From the NCBI GenBank assembly GCA_936941155.1, contig CAKZJE010000032.1, positions 62,001 through 126,000 on the forward strand: a stretch of 64,000 bases of DNA, in the 5' to 3' direction. Each line of letters starts with the position of its first letter. Within the stretch, counting starts at the first letter, position 1. The translations under genes were made by a program, and so were the position numbers. Source of the DNA: an uncultured Methylomonas sp. (GTDB lineage Bacteria; Pseudomonadota; Gammaproteobacteria; Methylococcales; Methylomonadaceae). The notes below the pieces were generated by a model, which did not search any database, was not told the DNA's origin, and was given only the letters and a program-made list of their open reading frames with translations. Of the stretch, positions 18,459 to 27,333 are shown one piece after another.

Positions 18459-20015
18459 ATGATTTCAGAAACTGTCATTGCGTTGTCGCGCTGGCAATTT
18501 GCAACCACCGCTTTATACCATTTCCTGTTCGTTCCTCTAACATTGGGACTGTCGTTTTTATTGGCGATTATGGAATCCACTTATGTGATGACTGGACGGC
18601 AAATCTACAAAGATATGACCCAATTCTGGGGCAAATTATTCGGCATCAATTTCGCTCTCGGTGTCGCAACTGGTTTAACGATGGAATTTCAATTCGGGAT
18701 GAATTGGTCGTATTACTCGCATTATGTCGGCGATATTTTCGGCGCACCGCTGGCGATTGAAGGCTTGATGGCATTCTTTTTGGAATCCACCTTTGTCGGC
18801 TTGTTCTTTTTTGGCTGGGATAAACTCAGCAAAGGCGGGCATTTAGTCGTGACTTGGTTGGTGGCGTTAGGTTCAAATTTATCCGCGCTGTGGATTTTGG
18901 TCGCGAACGGTTGGATGCAAAATCCGGTTGGTTCAGAATTTAATTTTGAAACGCTGCGGATGGAGTTGACCAGCTTCGGCGATTTACTGTTTAACCCCGC
19001 TGCACAAGTGAAGTTCGTGCATACCGTTGCCGCTGGCTACACCACCGCTTCTGCATTTGTGTTAGGCATCAGTGCTTATTACATGTTGAAAGGACGCGAT
19101 GCGGCGTTTGCGCAACGTTCTTTTACCATTGCCGCAGGTTTTGGTTTGGCGGCGATTTTATCGGTTATTGTATTAGGTGATGAGAGTGGTTATACCGATG
19201 GCGAGGTGCAAAAAACTAAACTGGCTGCGATTGAAGCCGAATGGCATACCGAACCTGCGCCTGCTGCGTTTACGGTGATTGGTTTTCCTGACCAAGAAAC
19301 AATGACCACATCGTATGCGATTAAAATTCCTTGGCTTTTGGGCTTGATTGCTACCCGTTCAACTGATGAGCCAGTGATGGGCATTACTGAAATTTTAGAA
19401 AAAAATCGCCTGCGGGTGCGCAATGGCATGAAAGCCTATTCGTTATTACAAGAATTGCGTGATGATAAACGCGAACCGCAGTTAATCGTTGATTTCAACA
19501 AAGTCAAAGCCGATTTAGGTTATGGATTGTTGCTGAAAGCGTATACCGAAAAAGTGGTAGATGCGACTGACCAGCAAATTGAACAAGCCGCGCAAGCTTC
19601 GATTCCTGCGGTTGCGCCGTTGTTTTGGACATTCAGAATTATGGTTGCGTGTGGTTTTACTTCGTTAGCGGTGTTTGTGTTGTCCTTTGTCGCCAGTTCC
19701 ATTCGTAAATGTCGGCAAGATTGGTTATTAAAACTGGCGTTGTATACCATGCCGTTGCCTTGGATTGCTTGTGAAATGGGTTGGTTTGTGGCGGAATTTG
19801 GGCGGCAACCTTGGGCGATTGCGGAAATTTTGCCGACTTTTTTAAGTGTGTCGACGCTTTCGGTTGGGAATTTAGTTTTTAGTTTGCTGGGCTATTTTCT
19901 GGTTTACAGTGCGTTTTTAACCATTGAAGTGTTTTTGATGCTGAAATTTATTAAACAAGGCCCAAGCAGCTTGCATCAAGGTCGCTATCATTTTGAAGTG
20001 ACTAAAGGAGTTTAA
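18459..20015 (+). CDS. cydA: Cytochrome bd ubiquinol oxidase subunit I
   Basis: CydA carries haems b558, b595 and d and the quinol site of the cytochrome bd terminal oxidase. The 518 residues match the E. coli subunit in length (522), with '[20 protein letters not shown]' (haem ligand His), '[20 protein letters not shown]', '[18 protein letters not shown]' and '[14 protein letters not shown]' near the end. The Q-loop is full length. RBS AGGAGG precedes ATG. In most genomes cydB follows directly; here a 4 kb island separates them, though all genes keep the same strand. Confidence 0.97.
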   Translation: MISETVIALSRWQFATTALYHFLFVPLTLGLSFLLAIMESTYVMTGRQIYKDMTQFWGKLFGINFALGVATGLTMEFQFGMNWSYYSHYVGDIFGAPLAIEGLMAFFLESTFVGLFFFGWDKLSKGGHLVVTWLVALGSNLSALWILVANGWMQNPVGSEFNFETLRMELTSFGDLLFNPAAQVKFVHTVAAGYTTASAFVLGISAYYMLKGRDAAFAQRSFTIAAGFGLAAILSVIVLGDESGYTDGEVQKTKLAAIEAEWHTEPAPAAFTVIGFPDQETMTTSYAIKIPWLLGLIATRSTDEPVMGITEILEKNRLRVRNGMKAYSLLQELRDDKREPQLIVDFNKVKADLGYGLLLKAYTEKVVDATDQQIEQAAQASIPAVAPLFWTFRIMVACGFTSLAVFVLSFVASSIRKCRQDWLLKLALYTMPLPWIACEMGWFVAEFGRQPWAIAEILPTFLSVSTLSVGNLVFSLLGYFLVYSAFLTIEVFLMLKFIKQGPSSLHQGRYHFEVTKGV

Positions 20016-20021
20016 TAACTT

Positions 20022-20579
20022 ATGAACGCCGCAGAAAAATTAAAAATTAGTGTTGTTGACTATTTGGAAGGCGAGTTAATCAGCGAGATTAAGCATGAAT
20101 ATGTGAATGGTGAAGTGTTTGCAATGGCGGGAGTCAGCGAACAGCACAACACTATTACGGTGAATTTAACGGCACTATTGCGTCAACATTTGCGTGGCAC
20201 AGGCTGCAAAGTGTTTGTTGCTGATATGAAAACCCGCATTCAATTTAACAAGGAGAATTATTTTTATTATCCTGATCTTCAAGTGTGTTGTCAGGGCAAC
20301 GATAACCAACGTTATTACAAGGAAGCCCCTAAATTAGTGATTGAAGTGCTGTCTTCGTCAACTGAACGCTATGACCGTTCTGAAAAGTTTGACCATTATC
20401 GGCAATTGTCTAGTTTAGAAGAATATATTTTGATTGCTCAAGACAAGCAACAAATAGAAATTTATCGGCGTAATCATCATTGGCAACCTTATACATATCG
20501 GGATAATGAAGATTTTCAATTTCAATCGCTGGATTTGTCGCTCACTATGGCAAGCGTATATGAGGATGTTGAATTATGA
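20022..20579 (+). CDS. Uma2-family (DUF820) putative endonuclease
   Basis: A 185-residue protein of the Uma2/DUF820 family, with a PD-(D/E)XK nuclease-like fold. Visible signs are 'KHEYVNGEVFAMAGVSEQHN' near the N-terminus, 'YYPDLQVCC' with the acidic residue of the core, and 'APKLVIEVLSSSTERYDRSEK' with the second acidic residue. The biological role of this family is not settled. It begins six bases after the cydA stop and overlaps the next gene by four bases (ATGA), so it has joined the cyd transcript. Confidence 0.85.
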   Translation: MNAAEKLKISVVDYLEGELISEIKHEYVNGEVFAMAGVSEQHNTITVNLTALLRQHLRGTGCKVFVADMKTRIQFNKENYFYYPDLQVCCQGNDNQRYYKEAPKLVIEVLSSSTERYDRSEKFDHYRQLSSLEEYILIAQDKQQIEIYRRNHHWQPYTYRDNEDFQFQSLDLSLTMASVYEDVEL

Positions 20580-21214
20580 CAAAAGTAACGTTTAAAGAAT
20601 GGGATTTAGATAAATTAGAAGAGGCTTTTAATTTAACGCAACGTTGGGAGTGTTCATTATTAGAACAATGGGAAAATAATAATGAACAAATTGATGAAAC
20701 TGAAAAAAACTTATTATTAAAATTGCAAAAAACAGCGCATCGCGGCGGAAGGGCTTGGAATGAGGTGGAATTAGAAAACAAGTTTATCAGTCCGCTTATT
20801 GTCGCTGCGAATATTGATGATGAAAAAATCGGTTATTTTTTAGAGCGTCCACTTTCTGGCATTATTGGTGATTATGAATTATCGGGCACTGTTGACGGCA
20901 TGATTGCAACGGGAGTTCGTAATCCGCATATTCCGTATTTTTGTTTTCACGAATATAAACGCGCCATCGAAAATCAAGGCTCACCGGATGGGCAAGTATT
21001 AGCGGCAATGTTGGTGGCGCGGGAACTAAATCAAAATAACACACCGATTTATGGTTTGTTTGTCGTGGGTTTAGTTTGGAACTTTATGGTTTTAAATGGC
21101 AATGAATATTGCATTAGTCGAACCTTTATTGCCGATAATGACGATATTTTTACGATTTTTAAAATGATGAAAGCGTTAAAGCAGATTATTTATGCGGAAT
21201 TGGAAATTAAATAG
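20576..21214 (+). CDS. Predicted PD-(D/E)XK-like protein
   Basis: A 212-residue soluble protein without a named family that I recognise. 'GDYELSGTVDGMIA' followed by 'FCFHEYKRAIENQGSPDGQVLAAML' resembles the D...E-x-K core of restriction-like nucleases. The last part 'YGLFVVGLVWNFMVL' matches the beta-alpha end of the same fold. The protein at 43732-44331 shows the same pattern ('GECDFIL', 'FCLVEAKKND', 'GQCVAQMLGA'), and it too is next to a Uma2 gene. Translationally coupled to the preceding Uma2 gene. Function inferred from fold only. Confidence 0.6.
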   Translation: MTKVTFKEWDLDKLEEAFNLTQRWECSLLEQWENNNEQIDETEKNLLLKLQKTAHRGGRAWNEVELENKFISPLIVAANIDDEKIGYFLERPLSGIIGDYELSGTVDGMIATGVRNPHIPYFCFHEYKRAIENQGSPDGQVLAAMLVARELNQNNTPIYGLFVVGLVWNFMVLNGNEYCISRTFIADNDDIFTIFKMMKALKQIIYAELEIK

Positions 21215-21216
21215 CT

Positions 21217-23049
21217 ATGACAAGGTATCCAGAAAATACAACAGCATCATTGGAAGATTTTAGAAAATGCGGTTGGTTAGAGGCTATTAATGAAGCCAAA
21301 AGAGAAGATTGTTCAACGTGGTAAGCTCTATCATCATTTGCAAGAAAAGCAATAGAAGAAGAACGATTTTCTGATGGCAAAGTGCTTTGGTTATTATCTG
21401 ATGCTTGTTCAATGACTCTTAAACCTGATAGTTACAATGATCCTTTTAAGGCATTTATTATATGGGCAGATGGTAATCGTTCTGCAATACCTGAAGATTT
21501 TAAAACAGAAGATATTGCACTCTTTGAAGAAATTATTGACGAAATCACTGAACCAAAATTACGCGCTCGTATTGCCGATTTACTTTGGTTGCTCAAAAAA
21601 CCTAAAAATAAAGAATTTGCTTTAAAATCAATAGATGCCTACAGACAAACTCCTTTAACTACAGAAAATTGGGTACGCGATGAAAAATGCTGGGAGCGAG
21701 CAATTCAACTTTGCATGATGTTAAAAGCAGGTTCAGGAACGCGGTTACAAGAAATAGAAGTCGAGTTGATTTTATCCATAAAAAATGCAACTAAAGAAGA
21801 TAAGTTTTTTGCTTTAAAGTTATCTGATTTACTAGCCAAATATAGTAATCATCAATTAGAAATAGCAGAAAAACTTGAAAAATTAGCTCATGAGTTTGAA
21901 GAGTTAAGCGATTTCTATGTTTCAAGAGAATATTTTAGTGCAGCATCTGATTCTTATAAAAGAATTAAAATGCTTGAAAAATCTATTGAAATGACAATAA
22001 AAGTTGCAGAAGGTTGGGTTAAAGAAGCTATTGTTCGGCAATCTTGTTCATCATCACCTAGCAATATAGCTGCTGCAAGTTTCTATGAAAATGCTATTCA
22101 AACTTATAGAAAAATTCCTAATACATACAAAACGGCTAAAAATTTAGATAATAGAATTACAGAATTAAGAACAGAACTAAATTTAGCAAATGAAAAATCC
22201 ATAACTGAAATGGGAGTAATATCAACTGAAATAGATATTAGAGATTTAATTGAAAATGCAAAAAATGCAGTTGAAGGTAAAAAAACATTTGATGCTTTGT
22301 TAGCACTAGCAAATATTTATCGAGCAAAAGCTCAACGAGTTAAAGAATCTTCAGAAAGAAGCATTAGAAAATATCCACTTTCAAATCTTTTTTCAGGAGT
22401 TTGTTTAGGTAAAGGTGGACGAGTTATAGCAAAATCTCCTGCCACAAACTTTGGTGACGAGCTAGATGAAACTGCTGTACGGAAAAAAATGATTGATGAA
22501 TACTCAATGGAAATAAATCTTGTGGTTCAAAGTCAAATTTGGACTGCTCTTGAGGTAATACGTTTAGAACACCGTATTACAGAAATGGATTTTTATTCTA
22601 TCGTTAGAAATTCGCCTGTTGTCCCAGAAGGACGAGAGCGATTAATTGCTAAAGCTCTTTTTGCTGGCTATGACAACGATTTTGTAACCGCACTGCATAT
22701 TTTAGTTCCACAAATTGAACACTTAGTCAGAGTTCATTTAAAAAAAGCTGGTGTAAAAACTAGCACCTTAGATAAAAATGGCATTGAAACTGAAAATGGA
22801 TTGACTACATTAATGGAAAATCCTGAAGTGAATACAATATTCGGTGAAGATTTAGCTTTTGAATTCAAAGCCTTATTGTGTGATTCGTTTGGTGCAAACC
22901 TACGCAATGAATTAGCACATGGTTTAATTGAATATGAAGAATGTTATTCGATTTCTTCTATTTATGCGTGGTGGTTAATGCTACGAATTGTTTTTAATAC
23001 ATTTTGGAATGCAAAAATGGCTTCTCAGCATTCCGAAAAGCAAGAATGA
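21217..23049 (+). pseudogene. DUF4209/HEPN-like protein, interrupted by one in-frame TAA
   Basis: From ATG at 21217 the frame runs to 23049 with a single TAA at 21322-21324 (codon 36). Sequence on both sides reads as one protein ('EDCSTW' stop 'ALSSFARKAIEEERFSDGK'); a CAA-to-TAA or GAA-to-TAA change would explain it. A shorter product could start at GTG 21382 (555 residues). The long middle is helical, TPR-like. The C-terminal part matches DUF4209 ('ILVPQIEHLVRVHLKKAGV', 'GANLRNELAHGLIEYEE') and contains R-x4-H, the HEPN RNase signature. Base composition is more AT-rich than in cydA/cydB. Partners suggest defence or toxin roles. Confidence 0.65.
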
Positions 23050-23093
23050 AAAATTTAGCGCATCACTTGGCAAATGCAAAAAAGGAAAACACC

Positions 23094-23462
23094 ATGCTAC
23101 TTGAATTACAACCCGAATTTGACGACATCCTGCAACCGCTTGGCAATCACGCGATTGAATTCTTTTTAGCGGCAAGTTTATACCATGCCAAAAAAATTAG
23201 CTTTGCCAAAGCCGCGCATATTGCAGGGCTTGATTTTGAAGTATTTAAACAGCGTTTAGAAGAAAATTTTAATCAGGGATTTTTGATTGCAGAAGAATCC
23301 ATTTTAGAAGACATTGAAGCAAATCAAGAAGCTATTTTTGAAAAAAACAAACTGCGTAACTTCATTTATAGTTCCAAATTAGAGGGAATAGAAATAAATT
23401 ACACCCCTGATTTAAAAATGGCTGATATATTAGAAAAATATCGTGTAAATGGAATCGAATAA
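23094..23462 (+). CDS. Fic antitoxin: UPF0175-like region plus Fic inhibitory motif
   Basis: A 122-residue protein, starting at ATG 23094 with AGGA eight bases ahead; a longer frame from 23004 overlaps the previous gene and lacks a good binding site. Residues about 20-60 ('FFLAASLYHAKKISFAKAAH') resemble the UPF0175 antitoxin helices. Residues 93-98 read S-S-K-L-E-G, matching the [S/T]xxxE[G/N] motif by which Fic antitoxins (VbhA type) block ATP binding. It shares one base with the fic start (TAATG), the expected antitoxin-toxin order. The assignment to a Fic antitoxin is inference from motif and position. Confidence 0.68.
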   Translation: MLLELQPEFDDILQPLGNHAIEFFLAASLYHAKKISFAKAAHIAGLDFEVFKQRLEENFNQGFLIAEESILEDIEANQEAIFEKNKLRNFIYSSKLEGIEINYTPDLKMADILEKYRVNGIE

Positions 23463-24067
23463 TGGATAAATATGATGTCAGCAGTGACTATTATTGTTAT
23501 CCAAAAACAAAGGTATTAAAAAACAAACTTGGAATAAGAGATAAAGCAATATTAGAAGAAGCAGAGCGAGAAATAACTGCTATTTCAATTCACGCTATCA
23601 AATATTCTAATCCTCCCTATTCTTTAGAATATCTCAGAAAAATACATGCCGTTTTATTTTATGAGCTATACGATTGGGCAGGGGAAATTCGCACTATTGA
23701 TATTTCAAAGGGAAATACACGATTTTGCACTCATTCTCGGATTGTTCCTGAAATAGAAAAATTATTCAAAAAACTGGAAAACGAAAATTATTTAATCAAC
23801 TCAAGTAACGATTTTGCTTTTAAACTTACGGAGTATTACGCTGAATTTAATGTAATACATCCTTTTCGAGAAGGTAATGGACGAGTTCAGCGACTCTTTT
23901 TTGAACACTTGGCTGCATATAACGGTTACGTTTTGGATTGGTCTTTGATTTCTCAAACCGAATGGATTCAAGCAAATATTGATGGTTTTAATGTTGATTA
24001 TCAAAGTCTAACAAATATTTTTATCAAAGTGCTAAACAACGTTTTAGGAGCGAGCCATGATTTTTGA
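23462..24067 (+). CDS. fic: Fic-family AMP-transferase toxin
   Basis: A 201-residue Fic/Doc-family protein. The catalytic motif 'HPFREGNGR' (residues 133-141) is complete, including the base His and the anion-hole residues, and the flap/target-docking hairpin 'ISKGNTRFC' is present. 'YDWAGEIRTI' is typical of the cell-filamentation (Fic) group. Such enzymes transfer AMP to proteins such as gyrase or topoisomerase IV. No inhibitory motif lies within it; that is in the preceding gene. The last codons overlap cydB by 11 bases, with the cydB ribosome binding site inside fic. The C-terminal 'GASHDF' may derive from old cydB leader DNA. Confidence 0.9.
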   Translation: MDKYDVSSDYYCYPKTKVLKNKLGIRDKAILEEAEREITAISIHAIKYSNPPYSLEYLRKIHAVLFYELYDWAGEIRTIDISKGNTRFCTHSRIVPEIEKLFKKLENENYLINSSNDFAFKLTEYYAEFNVIHPFREGNGRVQRLFFEHLAAYNGYVLDWSLISQTEWIQANIDGFNVDYQSLTNIFIKVLNNVLGASHDF

Positions 24068-25196
24068 TTACGAAACTTTACGCTGCATTTGGTGGGCATT
24101 TTTAGGCGTGCTGCTGATCGGCTTTGCCATCACTGGCGGCTATGACTGTGGCGTGGGTGTATTACTGCCGTATTTAGGCAAAACTGACGATGAACGCCGC
24201 GTGATTCTCAATGCCTCCGCACCAACGTGGGAAGGCAATCAAGTTTGGCTGATTACCGCAGGCGGCGCACTGTTCGCGGCATGGCCAATTGCTTACGCAG
24301 TCGCATTTTCTTCACTGTATATTCCGCTGTTTTTAACGTTGTTTGCGTTATGGTTACGCCCGTTAGGATTTGACTATCGTGGCAAAATCGAAAACCAACA
24401 ATGGCGCGATTGGTGGGATAAAGCCTTATTTGTCGGTGGATTTGTGCCGGCTTTAATTTTCGGCGTAGCGTTTGGCAACTTACTAAAAGGGATTCCCTTT
24501 CACCTCGATAGTGACATGCGGATGAATTATTTAGGCGACTTTTTCGGATTGCTCAATTTGTTTGCCTTGATAGCAGGCGTGGTCAGTTTATTTATGCTGG
24601 TCGCGCATGGTGCGGTATTTTTGCAAATGAAAACAGTCGGCGAGATTCAACAACGCGCGAAAAAAGCGGTGGTGGTTTCTATCAGCGTCGCCTTATCCGC
24701 TTTTGCCTTAGCAGGACTATGGATTACCCGTTTAGAAGGTTATCACGTCACTTCAAAAGTTTTGCCCAATGGCGTATCGAATCCATTAGCAAAATTTGTG
24801 AAACGTAGCGAAGGTTTATGGCTGGACAATTACGAACATTTACACATTTTATGGGCGATTCCGGTATTAGCCTTTATCGCAGGTGGTTTAACGATTTGGT
24901 TATCGAAAAAAGACCGAGCAGGATTGGCTTTTATCAGTAGCTCTGTGATGCTTACCGCGATTATTTTAACGGCGGGCGTGTCGATGTTTCCGTTTTTGAT
25001 TCCGTCCAATATTTCGCTGAACAGTTCGTTGACGATTTGGGATGCCAGCTCCAGTCATCGCACCTTGCAAATCATGTTTTGGGCAACGATTGTGTTTTTA
25101 CCGATTGTGCTGACTTACACACGCTGGGTGTTTAAGGTGATGCGCGGCAAAATCACCGTTGAACACATTCAACAAAACTCGCATAGTCTTTATTAA
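24057..25196 (+). CDS. cydB: Cytochrome bd ubiquinol oxidase subunit II
   Basis: CydB stabilises the oxidase core and pairs with CydA. The 379 residues match the E. coli length. Seen: 'WWAFLGVLLIGFAITGGYDCG' split at the first helix, 'APTWEGNQVWLITAGGALFAA', 'LRPLGFDYRGK' and 'FPFLIPSNISLNSSLTIWDA'. The binding site AGGAG is seven bases before ATG and lies inside the fic gene, so cydB translation may depend on, or be disturbed by, ribosomes finishing fic. Followed by a palindrome and the CydX-GGDEF gene. Confidence 0.97.
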   Translation: MIFDYETLRCIWWAFLGVLLIGFAITGGYDCGVGVLLPYLGKTDDERRVILNASAPTWEGNQVWLITAGGALFAAWPIAYAVAFSSLYIPLFLTLFALWLRPLGFDYRGKIENQQWRDWWDKALFVGGFVPALIFGVAFGNLLKGIPFHLDSDMRMNYLGDFFGLLNLFALIAGVVSLFMLVAHGAVFLQMKTVGEIQQRAKKAVVVSISVALSAFALAGLWITRLEGYHVTSKVLPNGVSNPLAKFVKRSEGLWLDNYEHLHILWAIPVLAFIAGGLTIWLSKKDRAGLAFISSSVMLTAIILTAGVSMFPFLIPSNISLNSSLTIWDASSSHRTLQIMFWATIVFLPIVLTYTRWVFKVMRGKITVEHIQQNSHSLY

Positions 25197-25201
25197 TCGC
25201 T

Positions 25202-25234
25202 ACGACTGCCAGTCCTCAAAGGACTGGCAGTCGT
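25202..25234. repeat. Palindrome family A between cydB and the cydX fusion
   Basis: Fifteen-base arms ACGACTGCCAGTCCT / AGGACTGGCAGTCGT with a CAA loop. Nearly the same element lies at 52329-52362, and a version inside pgeF at 2956-2989. In RNA it would form a strong hairpin between the cydB stop and the cydX fusion and could lower or stabilise expression of one part. Confidence 0.9.
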
Positions 25235-25261
25235 GAAAACTCCATCTTTCAGGAAAAAATC

Positions 25262-25843
25262 ATGTGGTATTTCACTTGGATATTAGGCTTATTATTAGCC
25301 TGCTCGCTGGGAATTATTAATGTGTTGCGTTTGGAAGCGCAAGAAGCGTTAGCAAAAGAAACCATCCCGCTTGACCCGCTGACGCAATTATTAACCAAAG
25401 CCAGCATTTTGCAGCGATTGCGGGAAAAAGTAGAAAACTCCAAACGCAATGGCTCACCGTTTTCGTTGGTGTTTATCAGCTTGATGCCGTTTCAAAAACA
25501 ACATAATTTACCGGTGCATGAACTAGAAGCGGTGTTACGCGGCGTGGTTGAGGTGTTAAAAAAAGACATTCGCATCGGTTTAGATTTAGCCGCGCGATTT
25601 GATGAAGCTTGTTTTTTATTAACCTTAACCGGTGCACCGTTGGCCAAAGCTGAAGAAGTGGCGCGGATTATCAGAACCGATATTCTCTCAACCATTAAAA
25701 CAGCTGATGAGATTGCCGTCGTAGCACAAAGTGGCGCGGCGGAATATTTAGAATATTCAGCAAAATTTGCTGGCGATGTTTCATCGCTTGAACAAGAAGT
25801 GCAGGCGTTAATTCAAGTCGCACAAAAAAATTGCTGCGTTTAA
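25262..25843 (+). CDS. CydX-like subunit fused to a degenerate GGDEF domain
   Basis: A 193-residue protein. Residues 1-28 ('MWYFTWILGLLLAC', then 'SLGIINVLRLEAQE') are a near match to CydX/YbgT, the single-helix small subunit of cytochrome bd (E. coli 'MWYFAWILGTLLAC'). Instead of ending near residue 37, the frame continues into a GGDEF-like domain: 'DPLTQLLTKASILQRLRE' (38-55), 'SLVFISLMPFQ' where metal-binding Asp is expected, and 'ARFDEACFLL' (111-120) where 'RYGGDEF' is expected. The signature is thus DEACF and no RxxD inhibitory site is seen, so cyclase activity is unlikely. Position after cydB, same strand, supports a subunit role. A good AGGA site precedes ATG. Confidence 0.88.
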   Translation: MWYFTWILGLLLACSLGIINVLRLEAQEALAKETIPLDPLTQLLTKASILQRLREKVENSKRNGSPFSLVFISLMPFQKQHNLPVHELEAVLRGVVEVLKKDIRIGLDLAARFDEACFLLTLTGAPLAKAEEVARIIRTDILSTIKTADEIAVVAQSGAAEYLEYSAKFAGDVSSLEQEVQALIQVAQKNCCV

Positions 25844-25861
25844 TTTGCTGGAGTTTAAGTC

Positions 25862-26302
25862 ATGTCAATCACAGATAAAGTGGCAGCCATTCACAAAGTA
25901 GGTGATGTTTTAGTGGAAGTATTTCACTATCTGGCATTGTTTGTGATTGGCGCGACCGTAGTTTGGTCGGCTGCACATGATTACATCGGCATGATGAAAG
26001 AAGGTCATGCCACCTTAGAAAATATTTTGCTGCTGTTTATCTATCTGGAATTAGGCGCGATGATTGGGATTTATTTTAAAACTCGCCGAATGCCGGTGCA
26101 GTTTTTGATTTATATCGCCATTACAGCCTTATCGCGGCATCTAGTGATTGACGTGCGTAAAGTGGTAGATGGCTTCCATTTACAATTACTTATCGCCATC
26201 ACCCTTGCAATTGTGTTGTTGAGTGTGGCGATACTGATTTTGTCATACACCGCAAAACATTACGGCTGCCCTGAAGACAATCAACTAAAAGATAGCCCAT
26301 AG
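25862..26302 (+). CDS. PsiE-family membrane protein
   Basis: A 146-residue inner membrane protein with four helices, of the PsiE (phosphate-starvation-inducible E) family. Typical parts are 'EVFHYLALFVIGATVVWSA', 'ILLLFIYLELGAMIGIYF' and 'MPVQFLIYIAITALSRHLVI'. The function of PsiE is unknown. It begins 18 bases after the cydX-GGDEF gene and so belongs to the same transcript; this links it to the oxidase by position only. Confidence 0.85.
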   Translation: MSITDKVAAIHKVGDVLVEVFHYLALFVIGATVVWSAAHDYIGMMKEGHATLENILLLFIYLELGAMIGIYFKTRRMPVQFLIYIAITALSRHLVIDVRKVVDGFHLQLLIAITLAIVLLSVAILILSYTAKHYGCPEDNQLKDSP

Positions 26303-26385
26303 CCGCTGTCCACCCCTTGCATTGCAACGCCTCTCCTACTACGCTATCTACCGTGTCAGTTTATGATGTTAATTTTAGGAGCGGT

Positions 26386-27333
26386 ATGAACAAACAAAAC
26401 AGCGGTGTTGTGATTTTAAATGCAGATGCCGACAGGAAAGTAAAAACAGTGATTGTTTTAGGTGTGCCGCGTGGTGGAACGTCAATGGTGGCGGGCACAT
26501 TGTCAAAACTTGGCGTTTTTATGGGAGAGCCTGAAAACCTCGCGCCGTTTTATGAAAACGTGGAATTAGGGCGCAGTTTCAGAACTGGCGATAAAAATAA
26601 AGTAAAAGCGGTTATTGGCAAAAATAATCAACTTTATTCTCTTTGGGGTATAAAAATTTTTCCTAAAAAAATACACTATTGGTTTAAATATCGCGCTTTG
26701 TTTTCTGATGTTGTTTATGTTGTTGTATTTCGAGATATATTGGCTATTGCAAAAAGAAATGTGATTTCTATGAATGAACATTATCTAAAAGAAATGTTTA
26801 AAGCCGCATTCATCAATCTTGGCTTATTAACGCTGATTTCATTCACTAAAAAGCCTGTCTTATTACTTTCTTACGAAAAAGCATTGTTATTTCCTGACGG
26901 TGTTGTTGCAGACTTATCAAAGTTTTTAAATATTGATGATGAGAATAAAAAAACAGCCGCCATTGAGTTTATTAAACCTTCACCTGTAGATTATCGCATT
27001 CGCTCAACTACCACAGCTAAATTAAACACTGAATTAGCCTATTTTGGTTATCTTGATAGCGTTGCAAAAGATAAAATAATAGGCTGGGTATTATCGTTAG
27101 ATAATAGAAATGAAATTGCAGTGGAATTACTCATTAATGGCAAATTAGAAAGTGTCACAATTGCGAATATAACTCGTGAAGATGTGAAAAAAGCGAATAA
27201 TGATTTCCATGAAAACTGCGGTTTTGAATTTAATTTTTCTGAGCTGGATTATTTAAAATCCGGTGATTGTATTGAAGTGCGAATTGCTAAGCAGAATATT
27301 CATTTAATTAACTCGCCTTATTATTTGAGTTAA
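26386..27333 (+). CDS. Sulfotransferase-family protein with C-terminal beta domain
   Basis: A 315-residue protein from ATG at 26386, which has AGGAG seven to eight bases ahead; a frame open from 26317 lacks one. The N-terminal P-loop 'VLGVPRGGTSMVAGTLSKLG' is the PAPS-binding 5'-PSB loop of sulfotransferases. The 3'-phosphate loop may be 'VVVFRDILAIAKRNVIS'. After about residue 225 comes a separate domain ('YFGYLDSVAKDKIIGWVLSL', 'GFEFNFSEL') of a type often joined to glycosyl- and sulfotransferases. The acceptor is unknown; surface polysaccharide is a guess. Convergent with the GTPase gene. Confidence 0.75.
   Translation: MNKQNSGVVILNADADRKVKTVIVLGVPRGGTSMVAGTLSKLGVFMGEPENLAPFYENVELGRSFRTGDKNKVKAVIGKNNQLYSLWGIKIFPKKIHYWFKYRALFSDVVYVVVFRDILAIAKRNVISMNEHYLKEMFKAAFINLGLLTLISFTKKPVLLLSYEKALLFPDGVVADLSKFLNIDDENKKTAAIEFIKPSPVDYRIRSTTTAKLNTELAYFGYLDSVAKDKIIGWVLSLDNRNEIAVELLINGKLESVTIANITREDVKKANNDFHENCGFEFNFSELDYLKSGDCIEVRIAKQNIHLINSPYYLS

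Noticed and set aside
18419-18760. A plus-strand frame of 113 codons overlapping the cydA start
   Set aside because: Overlaps cydA in another frame; cydA has the strong AGGAGG site and full conservation.
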